From Polytrichum commune (taxonomy: Eukaryota > Streptophyta > Polytrichopsida > Polytrichales > Polytrichaceae), in contig OX485803.1 in NCBI GenBank assembly GCA_950295325.1, forward strand, positions 35,107,554-35,171,553: DNA of 64,000 nt, given 5' to 3'. A program made the translations under genes and the position numbers. Position 1 is the stretch's first letter. Each line of letters starts with the position of its first letter. The notes under the pieces were generated by a model. That model had not been told where the DNA came from. It saw nothing but the letters and a program-made list of their open reading frames with translations, and ran no database searches. Shown one piece after another: positions 22,332 through 34,810 of this stretch.

Positions 22332-25300
22332 TTAATGCGACTTCAGTCGCTTCACATGTTCCCTCTGAAACCACTCTATGCACTGCTCCTCGGTAGCTTC
22401 TGGATGTGCCAGCTCCCACACCTGAAGCCTTCCCATCTGAAATACTCCCCACAATAATAATTGTCAGAACACAATCTCACTGGTATCTGGAAAACGTCCA
22501 ACCAGAGAATAGAAAAATCCAGAAGTATATGAAGATATATAAATTAACCATATCATTCCAGAACAAAAAAATGTCACCACACTAGAGTTATCCTTTATTT
22601 CAAATGACATTTTTAGTCAGAGTTGGTCCCCTATGATCTTCCATTGGGTTTTTGCATAACAATATCAATAATTTCTTTCCACGTGTGGTCCATCCTTGGA
22701 GGTAGTGCTGGGATTTGAATGAAAAGCAACCTATTTCAGTTCATTGACGGCCAAACTCACTTGAGCACCTCTTGGCATGCCTTGATGAGTTTGACCCTCA
22801 ATGAACCAATATAGAATGTTCTTCATTCAAACCTCCACACTACCTTCAAGCATGCACCAGAAAACTTGCCAAACATGGAAGGTGTTGTATGCAAAACAAC
22901 CAACTCCCAACCAAAAGTCATGTTGAATTAGAGGATAACTCTACTATATATTTGATTCAATGTGGGTCACACTAATTCATCTTTGACCCACGACAGTGAA
23001 CTTTAGACCAATAATCATGGGCCATATTATATTTCTAGTAACACCTTTTCTCACTGATGTTTATAATTGTGGGCCACATGATTTATGCGAGTCAGTACTA
23101 TCAAAACTAAAATTGGTTATTACCATGACAGGAGAGGTCTCAGTAATTTGTAATATAACACATCAAATTAAAGAGTTTTAATATTGATGTGGCCCACAAT
23201 AAATATGTGGCATGTTGATTCCAGTGCCCCATTAAATCGGATAGTTAGTGTAGCATTCAAAATCCAGGAAGAGTAACGTAAGTCTAAAAGTCAACATACC
23301 CATTCCCTCACTTGTGGGCCGCCTTTCTTCAGTCCAAGAAGATTCATAACCTTGTTTCCGTTCAACAGAGGTGCCCGGGTCCACACATTTTGGAGTCCTG
23401 CACACATGTTGTGTCTTGTCAATTCATTAGCCACTGGCGCACATTAGAAAAAGACAGGTTTCAGCTACTACTGTACCTAGATTGTAAATAAGGAATTCAA
23501 TTTGAAGCTGTCATGGTACATTACCTAGTTTCAAGATGCCACTTTCAATTTCTAGGCATTGCTGTGCCCTCTTCATGTTACCAGCTTGGTCAAGTGGAGG
23601 AGATAAAACAGATGAAAGGATCAGGGCTGTGCGCCATAGATTCTTGATCTCGAACAGCAATAACCCTGTAAAAAGCGAGATTCTTGGCTAATTTAGCCAT
23701 CTGAATAATGATATAAAATGAAAAGTAAGCTGAACCACTCAATAGAATATACCTACCCTCTACTGCCTATAATGTGCAATAAGATGGATGAACACGTGGT
23801 GATCTAGATACAATTCGGAGAATGTATGTCAAGTTTTACACTGAATACATACTAACCGACACAGGCTCACACTACCAATCAGTAAACACACCAGTAACCA
23901 TTTGCTGCAACAAGACCGCGTTGCACTAACTCAAAATGTACACCAAGTTTCGGAGTAAAAAATTGGTGTAGACTATTTCTAATTCCCCCCTCTGCACTAT
24001 TTTTCACTTGAGAATGTAGTGTAGAACTCACAGTTTAACACATCGATCTGAACATTGTTTAGTAATTTATGAATGGTGGAATGACTATGTACTGGTTTAA
24101 GCTCACATGTTGCCACAATTGCAAGATACTATCAATTGAAATATTCCCTATCACTAAATCAAACTTTCCTTACGTGGGCGAGACTAAATATCCTACATTA
24201 TGGTATTAGTGTCAACAGTTCTAAAATCACCCTCACACTAATTTCCACTCCAGACCGTTTAAAAGGACAAAGTACTTAGAAGAGACCTATTTCTTAGGGG
24301 CGACCCTCATTACATCTCCCTCAAAGATAGTGTTTAAAGTGAGGAAGAAACCTGCTTGAACTCTGTTCTCGCTGCAAACTTCTTCTTCAGTTTGCTCAGA
24401 TTTATTGTTGAGGAACATCTTTGTCACTTCCACAAACTTCTCTGCAGCATTGTGAAGTTGCAATACCTGCCAGAATTTCAGAAATACCAAGTGCATCAGT
24501 TGAAAACAATTGTCCCTATTTCATAGGCAGAAAATTTATTTTTAACAAAAGTACCAGCACAGGTGTTTGAGATTACAACATTCAAGCATCACAGAATTTG
24601 TGCTTGGTTAAGGGGACTCTAATTTGTCCTTACATTCTCACCTTTTTAGAATCATCTGACTTCAACTTCAGAGACTCCTTGATGATGAGCTCTGACACGG
24701 GTAGCTGCATCCAGTTGCACACATCAATTCCCAAATAAAGTTACTTAATTGTCTAATTATGAATTAAACAAATTGTATAAGATGAAGTAAGATACCAAAG
24801 TTTAAATGAGGTTGGTACCGATCCTTTCTTGTGAGGATGAGTGTGATGGCGTAAGGGAAGAAGCAAGGCTGATAAAGACAAAAGCCTTTTCTCCTCCACC
24901 TGTCGTTCATTACACAGCAAATTCGCAATTTAGACAACCTCTGCAATAAAAGATTAGGATACACCATAACAAAACACAACAACAACAATAGATGATATGC
25001 TTCCATCTAGATGATATCCAAGTTGTAGATCATAAATTGCATATTCAGGCTAGTACTTAGACATTGTTTATTACGCAATGAAAATAGAAGATCTACACAA
25101 AAGAGGTACCGTTAACTTTGCAGGTCCATGTGGTGTGCTGGGAACAGCTTCATACTCGGCCAAAACAACCTCAACCATTTGCATGTAGTTTACACACGAT
25201 CTATATCCAGCAAAACAAGCATCACCATTTCAGCACTTCTCTTATGGTGTTACCATTGGACAAATAGAGAAGCAAGACCTACCATGCACAAATTAAACCG

Positions 25301-28300
25301 GCAGCAAAGTAATTTGACTGACCTTCCTAAATCTTCCTCGAGTGGAGGACTAACTTCTTTCAAGATATCAGTAAATATAATAGGAAAAAGTTGCAACTGT
25401 TCGAAGTATCCTATTGCCTCGCTGGGTTTATTCCCCATCAGCATGAGGTCAATCTGCACAAAAAGAAAAGAAGAAACTCAATACTGATGATAATCCTACT
25501 GGTGATGGGAGATGTAACCCTTATTGTGAATTTCTAATAGCATTGTGTTCCACTGTATACTGCTGCTGCAAAATTTCAGGTGATTAACGTACAAGTCACT
25601 GTAAACAGATAAAGTAGTATTGATTAATATTAAGCTGAAATGCATGATAACAACATAAATAATGGTCTCAGAACAGGGTATAACAATTCATGATCAATTT
25701 TTATATACACAACTCAGTGATCTTACTAAAGCAAGCAGGCCTAATTTGGTTAACTTTCTTTATCGGAGACCTCTATTTGAGTGGTGTGTGGTTAGGTGTG
25801 ATTCTAAAACTGACACCAATGTTTGAAAGAGATTGGACTATGTGCTCAAAATCTGTTAACCATTCTAGGCTCAATAGTCAGCATATTTGGGGGGGGGGGC
25901 TATGTGATCAATATACAAGAGAGAAAATCTTCTTTGAAATGAATTAGACATTCATATAAGCTCCAAAAATTATGAGGAAAATGGGTACAGCCGTGATTTG
26001 GATTTGCTAATCACCTTGCACTAACGCGTATTTCATATCCTACAGGAAGTGGGTGCAAAGCTAAAAATGTCCACTTTAAGCAAGCTCACCTTGGTGTTCC
26101 AATCGCTGAAAGATGAGAATCTTAAACAAAGAAAGTGACAATCCAACAAGAACTGCTCACCTCATGGCCAACACGTTCGCGACTAACTTTAGAGCCAAGT
26201 GCTTTCTGGACCTCGGGACAAGAAGCTGCAACCTTCAGCTCCTCGTCCAGCTCAAACCCAAACCGAGCACCTGGCAGCATACAGAAACATGAAACTCTAA
26301 GATAAAATCTACTACTATACATTAAAAAAGTCATAAGGCTTTGGCATTTCTATACACATTCAAAAGAACCTGAATTCTAATTATTTCTTACAGTTGTGTT
26401 CAAAACTCACCAAAGCGCACAGCCCGCAAGACACGAAGTGGGTCATCTAAAAATGTATCATTGGGAGGCAGTGGGGTGCGAATGATCCCTGCCTTCAAAT
26501 CCTTAATTCCTGTGGTGCCAAGCAACCTGAACTGGATAAGAATCTTGAAATCGGTGTACAGATTGCAGGGAGTACAGCAGTTTGTGAATGAAATGCCACT
26601 GATCCAAACATAAGGAATATCAATTTTGTTGTTGCATAATAACAAAAGAACTCACTTATTAAGAGAGACACATCAGGAGAACATCCTCCTGTGATGTGTT
26701 TGTATTGCTATTTAAAAGCAAGAACAGAGTACAACAAAGAAACAACAATGCATTTCCAAGTCAGAACATTGACAAGGTGTATGATGTGCTGCAAACCTTG
26801 TGTAGTCAGGTCCTCCACGGATTTATTGTTGATGTTGTAAAACAAACTGTGATAAACCACCACAACCTCTATCACCAGTTGCCTTCATGAAGTTTCTAAA
26901 GACATTGCAACTTACAATGACCTTTCAAAAGTCTGAAAAACTAATGAAGAAACCTTACAGTAAGAGAGTAACATTACCTGTTGATGGTTAAGTCCCGGCG
27001 CAGTGCATCTTCTTCGGCGGTTCCAAATTCCTGAACAATCGGCATTACAGCATCAGGTTTCCACCTTAGCAGAAAAGGTTCACAAATAATTTCACAGAAG
27101 TCAAAACCCTTAATTGCAACAAAATTTTCTCAATACCTAATTGGTTACTGGGAAATCCTAGATAAACTCAAATGCACACTGCATAGAGTTATGAACAAAT
27201 GATTGGCACCATGGTTGGAATTCGGCTATTTTGAGCATAAGTCTCTGCACGCAGGTTTACAAAGTCCAGCCAGACACCCTTCACACGCATCGTTGCTGTC
27301 TCAAGATGTTTGGACTGCTCTGGGTTGCTACACACAAAATGGTTGATTAGAATTCTGATGTACACAAATTGCAAAGTTGCATTGAACCTCATACCCTTTG
27401 AAATTACTCCCACACTGTAGACACCAAGAACCAACCATAATGGCACATAATATTCAGTCACATTCAGAGCTGCTTCAGTCTTACCAAACAAAAGGAGGGG
27501 CTAGTTTGAATGACGTACCAACCTCACTTGAACTTTGTTATCTTACTTCATCCTACACAATTTCTTTACATTATAATTGAACAATTAAGTAACTTTCCCA
27601 TAACAATTCTTGTTAATGGGAAAGATGAGGAGTTCATTCACCTCCCACAAAACAATGAGATGTAACCTGTATATATATTTTGCGATGGTTTCCTTATCCT
27701 CTCATACCTCTGGAATCATAAAATCAATCCATTGTGCTTTTTGTTGTAGATCTAATGCATCAGTACAGGAAATCAGATCATACTCTCTAGTGCAGAGCTT
27801 TCTTGCTCCACGTTCGAGGCACCCAAATTGCAGTGGGATTCAACATGTCCACTAAATTCATGCTTCAAATGCTAGACTTCCAACATGATGGATTCCAATG
27901 GCTAACGACAATTCAAATGAACCCTCAAGAGAACCTAAAAATTAAGAACTAGAATAGAGTTTCATATCGTGAAAGCAGAAAAAGCTTTAAAAGCTGTGTA
28001 ATCGGATACCTCTGGATGACTCCAATTCCAGAGGTTTCTTCTCCAATACATTTGAGATACTCATTCACTTTTTCACAGAATTGCTTGCCAAGCATGTCGT
28101 CTAGTGCAATATCAATGTCATGAGAATCTTTGCCAAGAAGCTGCCATAAAACAAACGATCACACAATCAGTCAACCTTCACATCATATCGGAATTCCCAC
28201 AGAGATTCTGCATCTCTTGCAGAAGATCTAAAAAAGATATACTGAATACTAAAAATATACAACACCAGTCCACTACCATTCTCATCATACAAGGTCAGCA

Positions 28301-28901
28301 AGTTAATACTGAGCTTGGTAAGAAGAAACGTGCAACTTCAAGAGTCACAATTGCCAATTCCGAATTCCAGAGTGATTCTTCAATAAAAGACAGAGAAGAG
28401 TTAGGATGGCCTTAGAATTATTTTAACAAATAAAATACACAACACACACACACACACACACACCTTGTCGCGAACCCAGCCTCCTGCTACGCGCAACTGT
28501 GTCGGGAGCTTGAAATGCTCTAAGGTTGCCATAAGAATCTCGAAAATCTTCTCTTCTTCCTCCGTCAATCGGACCGTGTCCAAGACCTCCACCATCTTTT
28601 TTGCCATGCCCTCTCCTAATTCCACTCTCTTCACCACTCCCTCCGCCATCGCCATAGATGCCAAAGAGCACCGCACTCCAAAACCCTGTGTTGCCCTACT
28701 AGCCCCAAACCCTAATGTACACTGCGAAACCAGCTTGTTCGACTGCCACAACGAGAGCCTGCGAATTGCCACAGCGGCGCTGTGAGGTTGAACAAGGGAT
28801 GTAGAAGCAGCGGGTCGCAGAAGAAGAGCAAGCGGAGGACCGGACAGGAAACGAAAGGTGATGACTCTCATGTCCGTCATAGCCATGATGCGTCTGAACA
28901 T
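22332..28901 (-). CDS. CCA: CCA-adding tRNA nucleotidyltransferase
   Basis: Fifteen exons with consistent phase: 28464-28901, 28010-28140, 27210-27327, 26978-27030, 26797-26846, 26411-26509, 26161-26270, 25323-25453, 25110-25200, 24819-24899, 24642-24704, 24352-24466, 23525-23665, 23300-23397, 22332-22436. They total 1824 bp, 607 residues, close to the Arabidopsis enzyme (about 605). Class II features: LRVAGGWVRDK (137-146), the metal-binding DIDIALDD (154-161), RIPTM and FGTAEEDALRRDLTIN (231-246), and DDPLRVLRAVRFGARFGF (286-302), which spans an intron. The enzyme adds or repairs the 3' CCA of tRNAs. The first 85 residues are basic and Ser/Ala-rich with later in-frame Met codons (M83, M85), as in plant CCA enzymes shared between cytosol, mitochondria and plastids through alternative starts. 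No broken exon or missing motif. The first intron begins inside a GT microsatellite. Confidence 0.95.
22585..22941. repeat. Stowaway-like foldback element, copy 2
   Basis: 357 bp, flanked by TA on both sides, termini GAGTTATCC / GGATAACTC. Arms pair along most of the length, including 'ggccaaactcac' with 'gagtttgaccctc' in the centre. It lies in the last intron of the CCA gene. Homologous to 1775-2077. Confidence 0.75.
25725..26095 (+). repeat. Dispersed repeat (GTAAGCAGGCC family), copy
   Basis: Begins 'gcaagcaggcctaatttggt' and ends 'taagcaagctcacctt'. It aligns with 5902-6214 over most of its length, including 'aagctccaaaaattatgagg'. It sits in the CCA gene intron between 25453 and 26161 and carries a C/G run (nine or more G near 25890). 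Confidence 0.65.
28440..28463 (-). repeat. GT microsatellite at the first intron 5' splice site
   Basis: On the minus strand exon 1 ends AAG and the intron reads GTGTGTGTGT for about 20 bases. The donor GT is the first unit of the repeat. Confidence 0.75.
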
Positions 28902-29568
28902 GGATTAGGGTTCAAGGGAGCACCACAGGGTTTAAGGGTGGTAAGTCCAGTCATCTGGCAGCAACTTTACGTCATATATGTCTCGAGATATTCCTGCCAT
29001 CCCCCTTGCCCCGTTTACAATCCAGAATTGCTTTAGGAGCTGCCGTACAATGCCACTCACACCCCAGCTACCGAAACACGCACAAAATCTTCTCAACCTA
29101 CCGAAATCCTAGTCCAGTTGCTACGGTTCCCAATGTCATCACAGGTGTCCAACCTCCTATACTATCTTGTGAAATTGAAATCTCTGATTGTTCAGAGGCT
29201 TTAAAGACCTCGGGCTGAACACATCAATTGGTACACCTGAGCCGAATATGCAAGCCCTCGCATGGATCAGGGTTTAAGGGAGCACCACAGGAAAGGGTGG
29301 GGAATAAAGTCATCTGGCAGCAACTTTGCTTCACATAAATGCTTTGTAGCCTAGAGGAATTCCCACCACCCCCTTGCCCTTATTATGATCCAGAATTGCT
29401 TCAGAGATGAGGCACCATGCCACTCACATCTCGGCTACCGAGAGATGAACAAAATTCCTGTGTTTAGTTACTCCCAGTCACAAGTGTCACAAGTGTCCAA
29501 CATCCGGAAGCTTCTTGTGAGATTGGAGCCTCTGATTGTAGACCTCGAGCTGAACACATCAATTGGTA
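28899..29568. repeat. Tandem duplication at the CCA gene start
   Basis: Two direct copies, about 28899-29232 and 29261-29568, roughly 80% alike by eye. Both open with catggat(t/c)agggtt and close with 'cacatcaattggta'. The first base triplet of copy 1 is the complement of the CCA start codon, so the presumed 5' leader and near promoter are duplicated, and copy 2 carries a second ATG in the same relative place. Confidence 0.7.
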
Positions 29569-29876
29569 AAAGAAGTTGAAAATCCTTACGACGAAGCCGA
29601 CAGATTACAGTATACTTACGATTTCCTCAACTGGGTATAATGGGCCAGTTGTATCCCCTGCGGACGGATGTCGTGGGAATTGCTTCTCTCCAATTCGGTT
29701 CCTTTCTACCTGAGCTTGTTGTTAATCCTCCGACACTGCACAATTAATCTCTCCCCGATTCGCCATTGAAGCTCCATGCAGAGGTGACAACACTTTCATC
29801 ATATGAATGAGAAAAATCTGCAAACATGTTTGAGCAGTAAATTCGGCGACAATCCACGCACAAGCTTACTTGTAAC

Positions 29877-29969
29877 ATGGCAACGTGCTCGCGCAGCTTG
29901 TCATCCACTCTGGGTCTCGCTGGTTATCTGCTCCAGAAACCTAATCAGCTCATGGACAGAATCTTAGAG
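29877..29969 (+). CDS. Candidate first exon of a divergent gene
   Basis: ATG in a good context (aacatggca) opens 31 codons beginning MATCSRSLSS and ending at GAG|GTATGA, a plausible donor. The DNA around it is richer in GC and lies about 1 kb upstream of the CCA start, on the other strand. I found no matching downstream exon; the DNA to the right is AT-rich up to the second LINE. It could be a real short first exon, a gene cut off by the LINE insertion, or chance. Confidence 0.22.
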
Positions 29970-30045
29970 GTATGAATGATGTTAGTGTTTTCATGGATGA
30001 AAAGTGTTGACGAACTTTGATAATCTTCTGCTCTTGGATGAGCGA

Positions 30046-30180
30046 TTGGTTATGTACTAGATAGTGTGCATGAGGAAGGTGGCTATCGTAAATAATAGGT
30101 AGCTCGCTGTAGGAGTGTACGAGCTACCTAATATGTACAATAGTTGCTTTCCTCATGCACGCTATCAAGCATAGCAAGCC
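30046..30180. repeat. Imperfect hairpin of about 135 bp
   Basis: The left arm contains 'gtgcatgaggaa' and 'taggtagctcg'; the right arm has their complements 'cgagctaccta' and 'ttcctcatgcac' in the same spacing. Arms are about 55-60 nt with scattered mismatches, and the loop is about 13 nt. It could be a small foldback transposon or a small-RNA precursor. Confidence 0.55.
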
Positions 30181-31297
30181 ATGATAAATATGGCGGTAGA
30201 TTGCATTATATTGGTAAGTAGACAGGGTAAGAATGAGGGTGCATACTATGACTCCTAGTCAAGCTCCTAAGAGCCAATTAAGAGCCAGCTATGAGGCAAG
30301 CCATCTCATCTTGACTACTACAATTTCTCATTTCATACCACTTTCAACCAAACGCATTGTGTGCCATAAGGGTTTCCTACAAGATTCTTACGTATATATC
30401 ACTAGGGTTTTAACTTCTACGGGCTGGAAGACCAAGATGTGGACTCAAGTATTTTTGAAAATGTGTTTTGCATAGATATTTTCCAAAAATGATATTGTCT
30501 TAATACATGTAAAGAAATAAGTTCTCTACAAGATTAAGTTTGGACTCATTACATGCTTATATTAATAGAACATTTTAATTGAATTTGATCTTTCTTAATG
30601 GTCCTTAAGTTTTTCTTTGTTACCATAATTTACTATGTGAGGAAAACCATAAGGTATGGAAGTGATGATTTATTCCCAAATTCGACCATGTTATGTAGCT
30701 TACCTTTTTAGTCAATTAAACCAACATACAATGATTTTTAATCCGTATTGGAATTATGGCTAAGTTTTGAAAGAAATTGTTTCATATGGTGGTCTCTTTC
30801 CAAAGAAAAAAACAATTGCGATTAAAAACCTCTAATAAATCTACAAGTGCTTGCCAAAAAGTTCACAAAGTACAACCCGAATGCTCCCCATAAACATGGA
30901 ATCCTGTAATTAAAGGAGAATTATGCTCATGTGATACTTGGTCTCACGGAATGCAACCAAAGAGTTGTGTAATGCTATGTGATGAACCTATTACATTTTG
31001 AATGCTCATGTTGTGTATCCTTCTATTTAGATGAAACATAATGGTGCAATGACGTTCATAAAAACTTCGGCAAACCTCTTTTTTTCCAAGTGATGAAATG
31101 GATCCAAGCAAGGCAATATGAAACTAAATGTAGCTCTAGTATAAGTTTCATGAAAATTTTCATTCAATAACAAAAGAAATTATACAAATATAACCCCTAA
31201 TTCAATGAAAACTATAAAATGCCCCTACATAGTCCCCAAGAATCACGGGTAGGTCACTCTAAGGCATTTTTGTGCACCACGTGCGGCTAGGGGTTTT
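30181..31297. other. AT-rich intergenic DNA
   Basis: No gene or recognisable element seen between the hairpin and the second LINE. Confidence 0.4.
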
Positions 31298-32269
31298 TTG
31301 TTTTGGGGCTATTTACCTTTTTGTATTGGAGAACAACTACAAAACGCCCTCAATGACAAAGGTAGACATGGCAAAATCTATTATGGCTTGACACAATTTA
31401 TACTAGCTAAATTTGGAGGCTCCAAAGAAATAACCCACATTAAATACCACCACTGCGTTAGATCACCTATCACCAGAACGTTATTCCTACTCAAACATGA
31501 AGCTGGAATCCACCTAAAAAGCACAATAGATACATTTCTATTAAATCCGTCCCCACTCGAAACCGCATGGTTGAAAGAAGCACAAAACCTACAGGGCCTA
31601 AATCCCAACACTTCACTTAAACTATTACAAAAATTTCTATTGCATAATATAATATAATTAGAACAAATAACCATGCCCAACGGTGTCACCTTAATGAACC
31701 CAGATGACTTTAAAATATACCACTCTAACCCTACAAAATTCACAAAGAGTGCATTAAACATCGCAAACCAATTATTCTGCCACCCTTCCTGTCACCGAGA
31801 ATGTCCACTCCCATGCCCACACCACTATCCTCCACGAACCCTAAAAAATGATTATACAATAATAAACCACAACATCCTTCCTCAACACCCAACTCCCCCT
31901 ATACACCCCCCGGTCCCCCACTTACCCCCACCTCCCAATAATATGCTTAAAAACCCCCGTAAATTTCCCATACACACAATACTTGACCATAAACAACGAT
32001 AATTCACAGATTCTAATGGGATACAAAGAAAATACACATCATATATATGCCAATGGATTACCCCAAATAATAATACATACAACAAATGGCGCACCCAAAG
32101 AGATTTATTCCCCTATTGTGACGCATATACTAGTCGTCACAACACCGAACTACTTACCCAATATTATATAAAACGACAACACAAACACTTCTCAAACATC
32201 ATCAATGCATACTTCTCCATAGAACAACAACGAGACACTAGATACGTTATCCCTGCCACAATTATCCCA

Positions 32270-33400
32270 TTGGCACATATCTCCATTAATGAATGCAACC
32301 CAGAGAGTGACATCGAAACAAATACTAACACTATCCAAACACAATTCGACATCGTTCACATATATGAAGACAACGGTCGGCACATCATTACCATCTCAAA
32401 AACTAGATTATTGTGGTTATGGAAACAATATCATCAAGCTAAAGATACCCCACATAGTCTAGAACCACCTACCCAATCATTTGAAACAGAAATCGTGTGG
32501 CTATACCAAAGGTATAAATACCGTATTCCAAAAAACAATCCACTTAAACATGCCCAATATACAATACCAACTCCAATACTAGACTTCCTAATAACATCCT
32601 TCAATATCAACCATTCATATTTTTCATCCCCAGTTATTTGTCCCATACAATTCACCCAATTCCACTCACCATTCTCTAGGGATAGAATATTTGGATCCCT
32701 AGGAAAAGCGTTTGACCAAAAATGGAAGGGAATTGGTTACGCCCACCCCCATAACGCAACTGACTTACAACAAGCCATCCATTGGGCCCGCATTGCAGCC
32801 AAAAACGATCCAAATACAATCACTATACTTATTTCAAAAAATATGGATTGGTACCACAATTTTAACCCATATACTGGCCCATTCTCGGACACACACATCA
32901 TTGCCCACTTTGCAGCAGACACCATTATATACGAAGAACCCACAATTCCCCCCGAACTCAATATCACGAGGAAAGAATTATCAACATTACGAATATTCTG
33001 TATCCACCACCAAAACAATCACATTGGTACCTACGAACAAATGAATCAACTCACAAACATAGCAAATAACCTCCAAATATTACAAATTCATACACAAATT
33101 GCACCACCCACCCCCGTGAATACCGCCGTTAACCCCAGCAAAAAATGGGCCAAATCTAACTACCCAAACACACCCGTAAATAATAACACACCTATTCCAC
33201 AACTCCCAGATTACCAAACTAACTTACCACTAAAATTCCACCCTCAATTCAGCTACTACACAGACGGCTCTTTCATGAAACCCAAAGAAATTAACCCTGG
33301 AGTATGGAGAAGAGAAAGAGCCGGCTATGGAATCTATAGCCCCAAGGGCCTTAACATCTCCAAAAGACTACATGGACACCAAAACATACTACGAGCATAA
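32270..33400 (+). pseudogene. LINE methyltransferase-like region and start of RNase H
   Basis: 376 codons. Reads SKTRLLWLW, then FETEIVWLYQRY, SYFSSPVICP (about 32615), FGSLG (about 32690), GIGYAHPHN (about 32730-32755), IHWARIAAKND and ITILISKNMDW, then the first RNase H motif YYTDGS (about 33253). The series SPL.C, FGSLG, a motif IV slot, then a strand ending in W follows PCIF1-type (Dam-like) adenosine methyltransferases, where the slot reads NPPF. Here it reads AHPHN, so catalysis is unlikely in this copy. The frame ends at a TAA exactly where the RNase H Glu (VELNA in copy 1) should be. The methyltransferase reading rests on motif memory and needs a profile search. Confidence 0.6.
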
Positions 33401-34809
33401 ATGATAGCAATACATGAAACACTAACAACCATTAATACACCCTACCCAAACGAACCCGCATACATATTTACCGACAGTCTAAACGTATTACACTTACTCA
33501 ACACACAAATTAAACACCCCACACTTCACAATAGCCACCCCGACCAAATTACCCTCGCCACCATGGTACAACTACTTCAAAACCGGACACAACCAATCAC
33601 ACTATACAAAGTTAGAGCACACGTCAACATTGACGGCAACGAACAAGCAGACAAATTGGCAAAAGAAGGGCTAGAACTAGAGCACAGAATTGCCATTCAT
33701 CCATGTGAGCATGCTCATGTCACCCCATACTACTACCAAAAAGACATTTGGGCCTCAATGACGGATGCTCCTGATAAAGGCCCCGTTAGATTCCTAGAAA
33801 AACAAATTATTAAATACGATAAGGAAAACAACTTGGAAAACATGGCCACACAAACCCCCAACACTTACAAATGGACAGGAAATGCAAATATAGATAAAGA
33901 ACTTTCTAACGAATTCTGGGAAAACCCGGAAGTCACGGATAAACAAAAATCATGCCTCATCAAATTCCGAACATAAACCTATATGGGCAATGCTCGAAAA
34001 CAATTGTTCTTCGGTAGACAAACATATCCCTCTATTACATGCCCCATTTGCACCTCATACGAACCGGACACGTGGTTACATGTACTACTTACGTGTAAAC
34101 AACAACATATACATTCACTCCACGTCAAAAGACACAACAAAGCAGTATGGGAAATTAGGAAACTACTTATCTCATCTGAGAAATCTAGATGTTATACTCT
34201 CATGAATGTTGGCACTTTCAATAATACACCCCAGGAAAACACCGTTCCCAACTGGCTACTCCCTTGCACATGCGGTACACAAAGATGCCATTGTAACTCC
34301 ATATTCAGACCTGACATCCTCTGTGTTAGAGGATTACCATACCAAAATGATCCCCCCCCCCCCCACAGACTTGGACCCCAACCTCACCATACAATTCCTC
34401 GAATTTACATACTGTAATGATAGATTCTCTCCAGAAACACTCGAAGCAAAAAAATAACAAGTACAAACCATTAATTGATAGTATTGCTGCTAGAGGATGG
34501 AAAGTTGACCCCCTTATTATAATCACCGTTGGCGCTAGAGCCACTACACACATTCCTTCAATGAAATCACTCGAAAATAAATTTAAAATACCTATGTCTA
34601 CCATTAAAAATACCTTTAAAAACATCAATACTATCGCTATAAAATATGCCATGACTATCCTCCTACACAAAAGAAGAATAGAAAACCATCAACCACTACC
34701 CCAAACACTAGACCCCCCCTTAGATAAAGCCATAAAACCTTACCAACTAAGCTACTCCACCCTATCCACTAACAATGAACTAGAAACATGGCGACCCAAA
34801 TCATACTAA
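33401..34809 (+). pseudogene. LINE RNase H remainder, CCHC motif and RLE endonuclease
   Basis: Three consecutive frames (33401-33976, 33983-34417, 34417-34809) hold FTDSLN, KVRAHV and NEQADKLAKEG (RNase H), then CPICTSYEPDTWLH with HX4C spacing, a small Cys cluster, RPDILCV, FLEFTYCNDRF and KYKPLI (PD-(D/E)xK endonuclease). The order matches the first copy. A stop lies after 33974, and the frame shifts near the C run at 34348-34361. Confidence 0.75.
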
Positions 34810-34810
34810 C

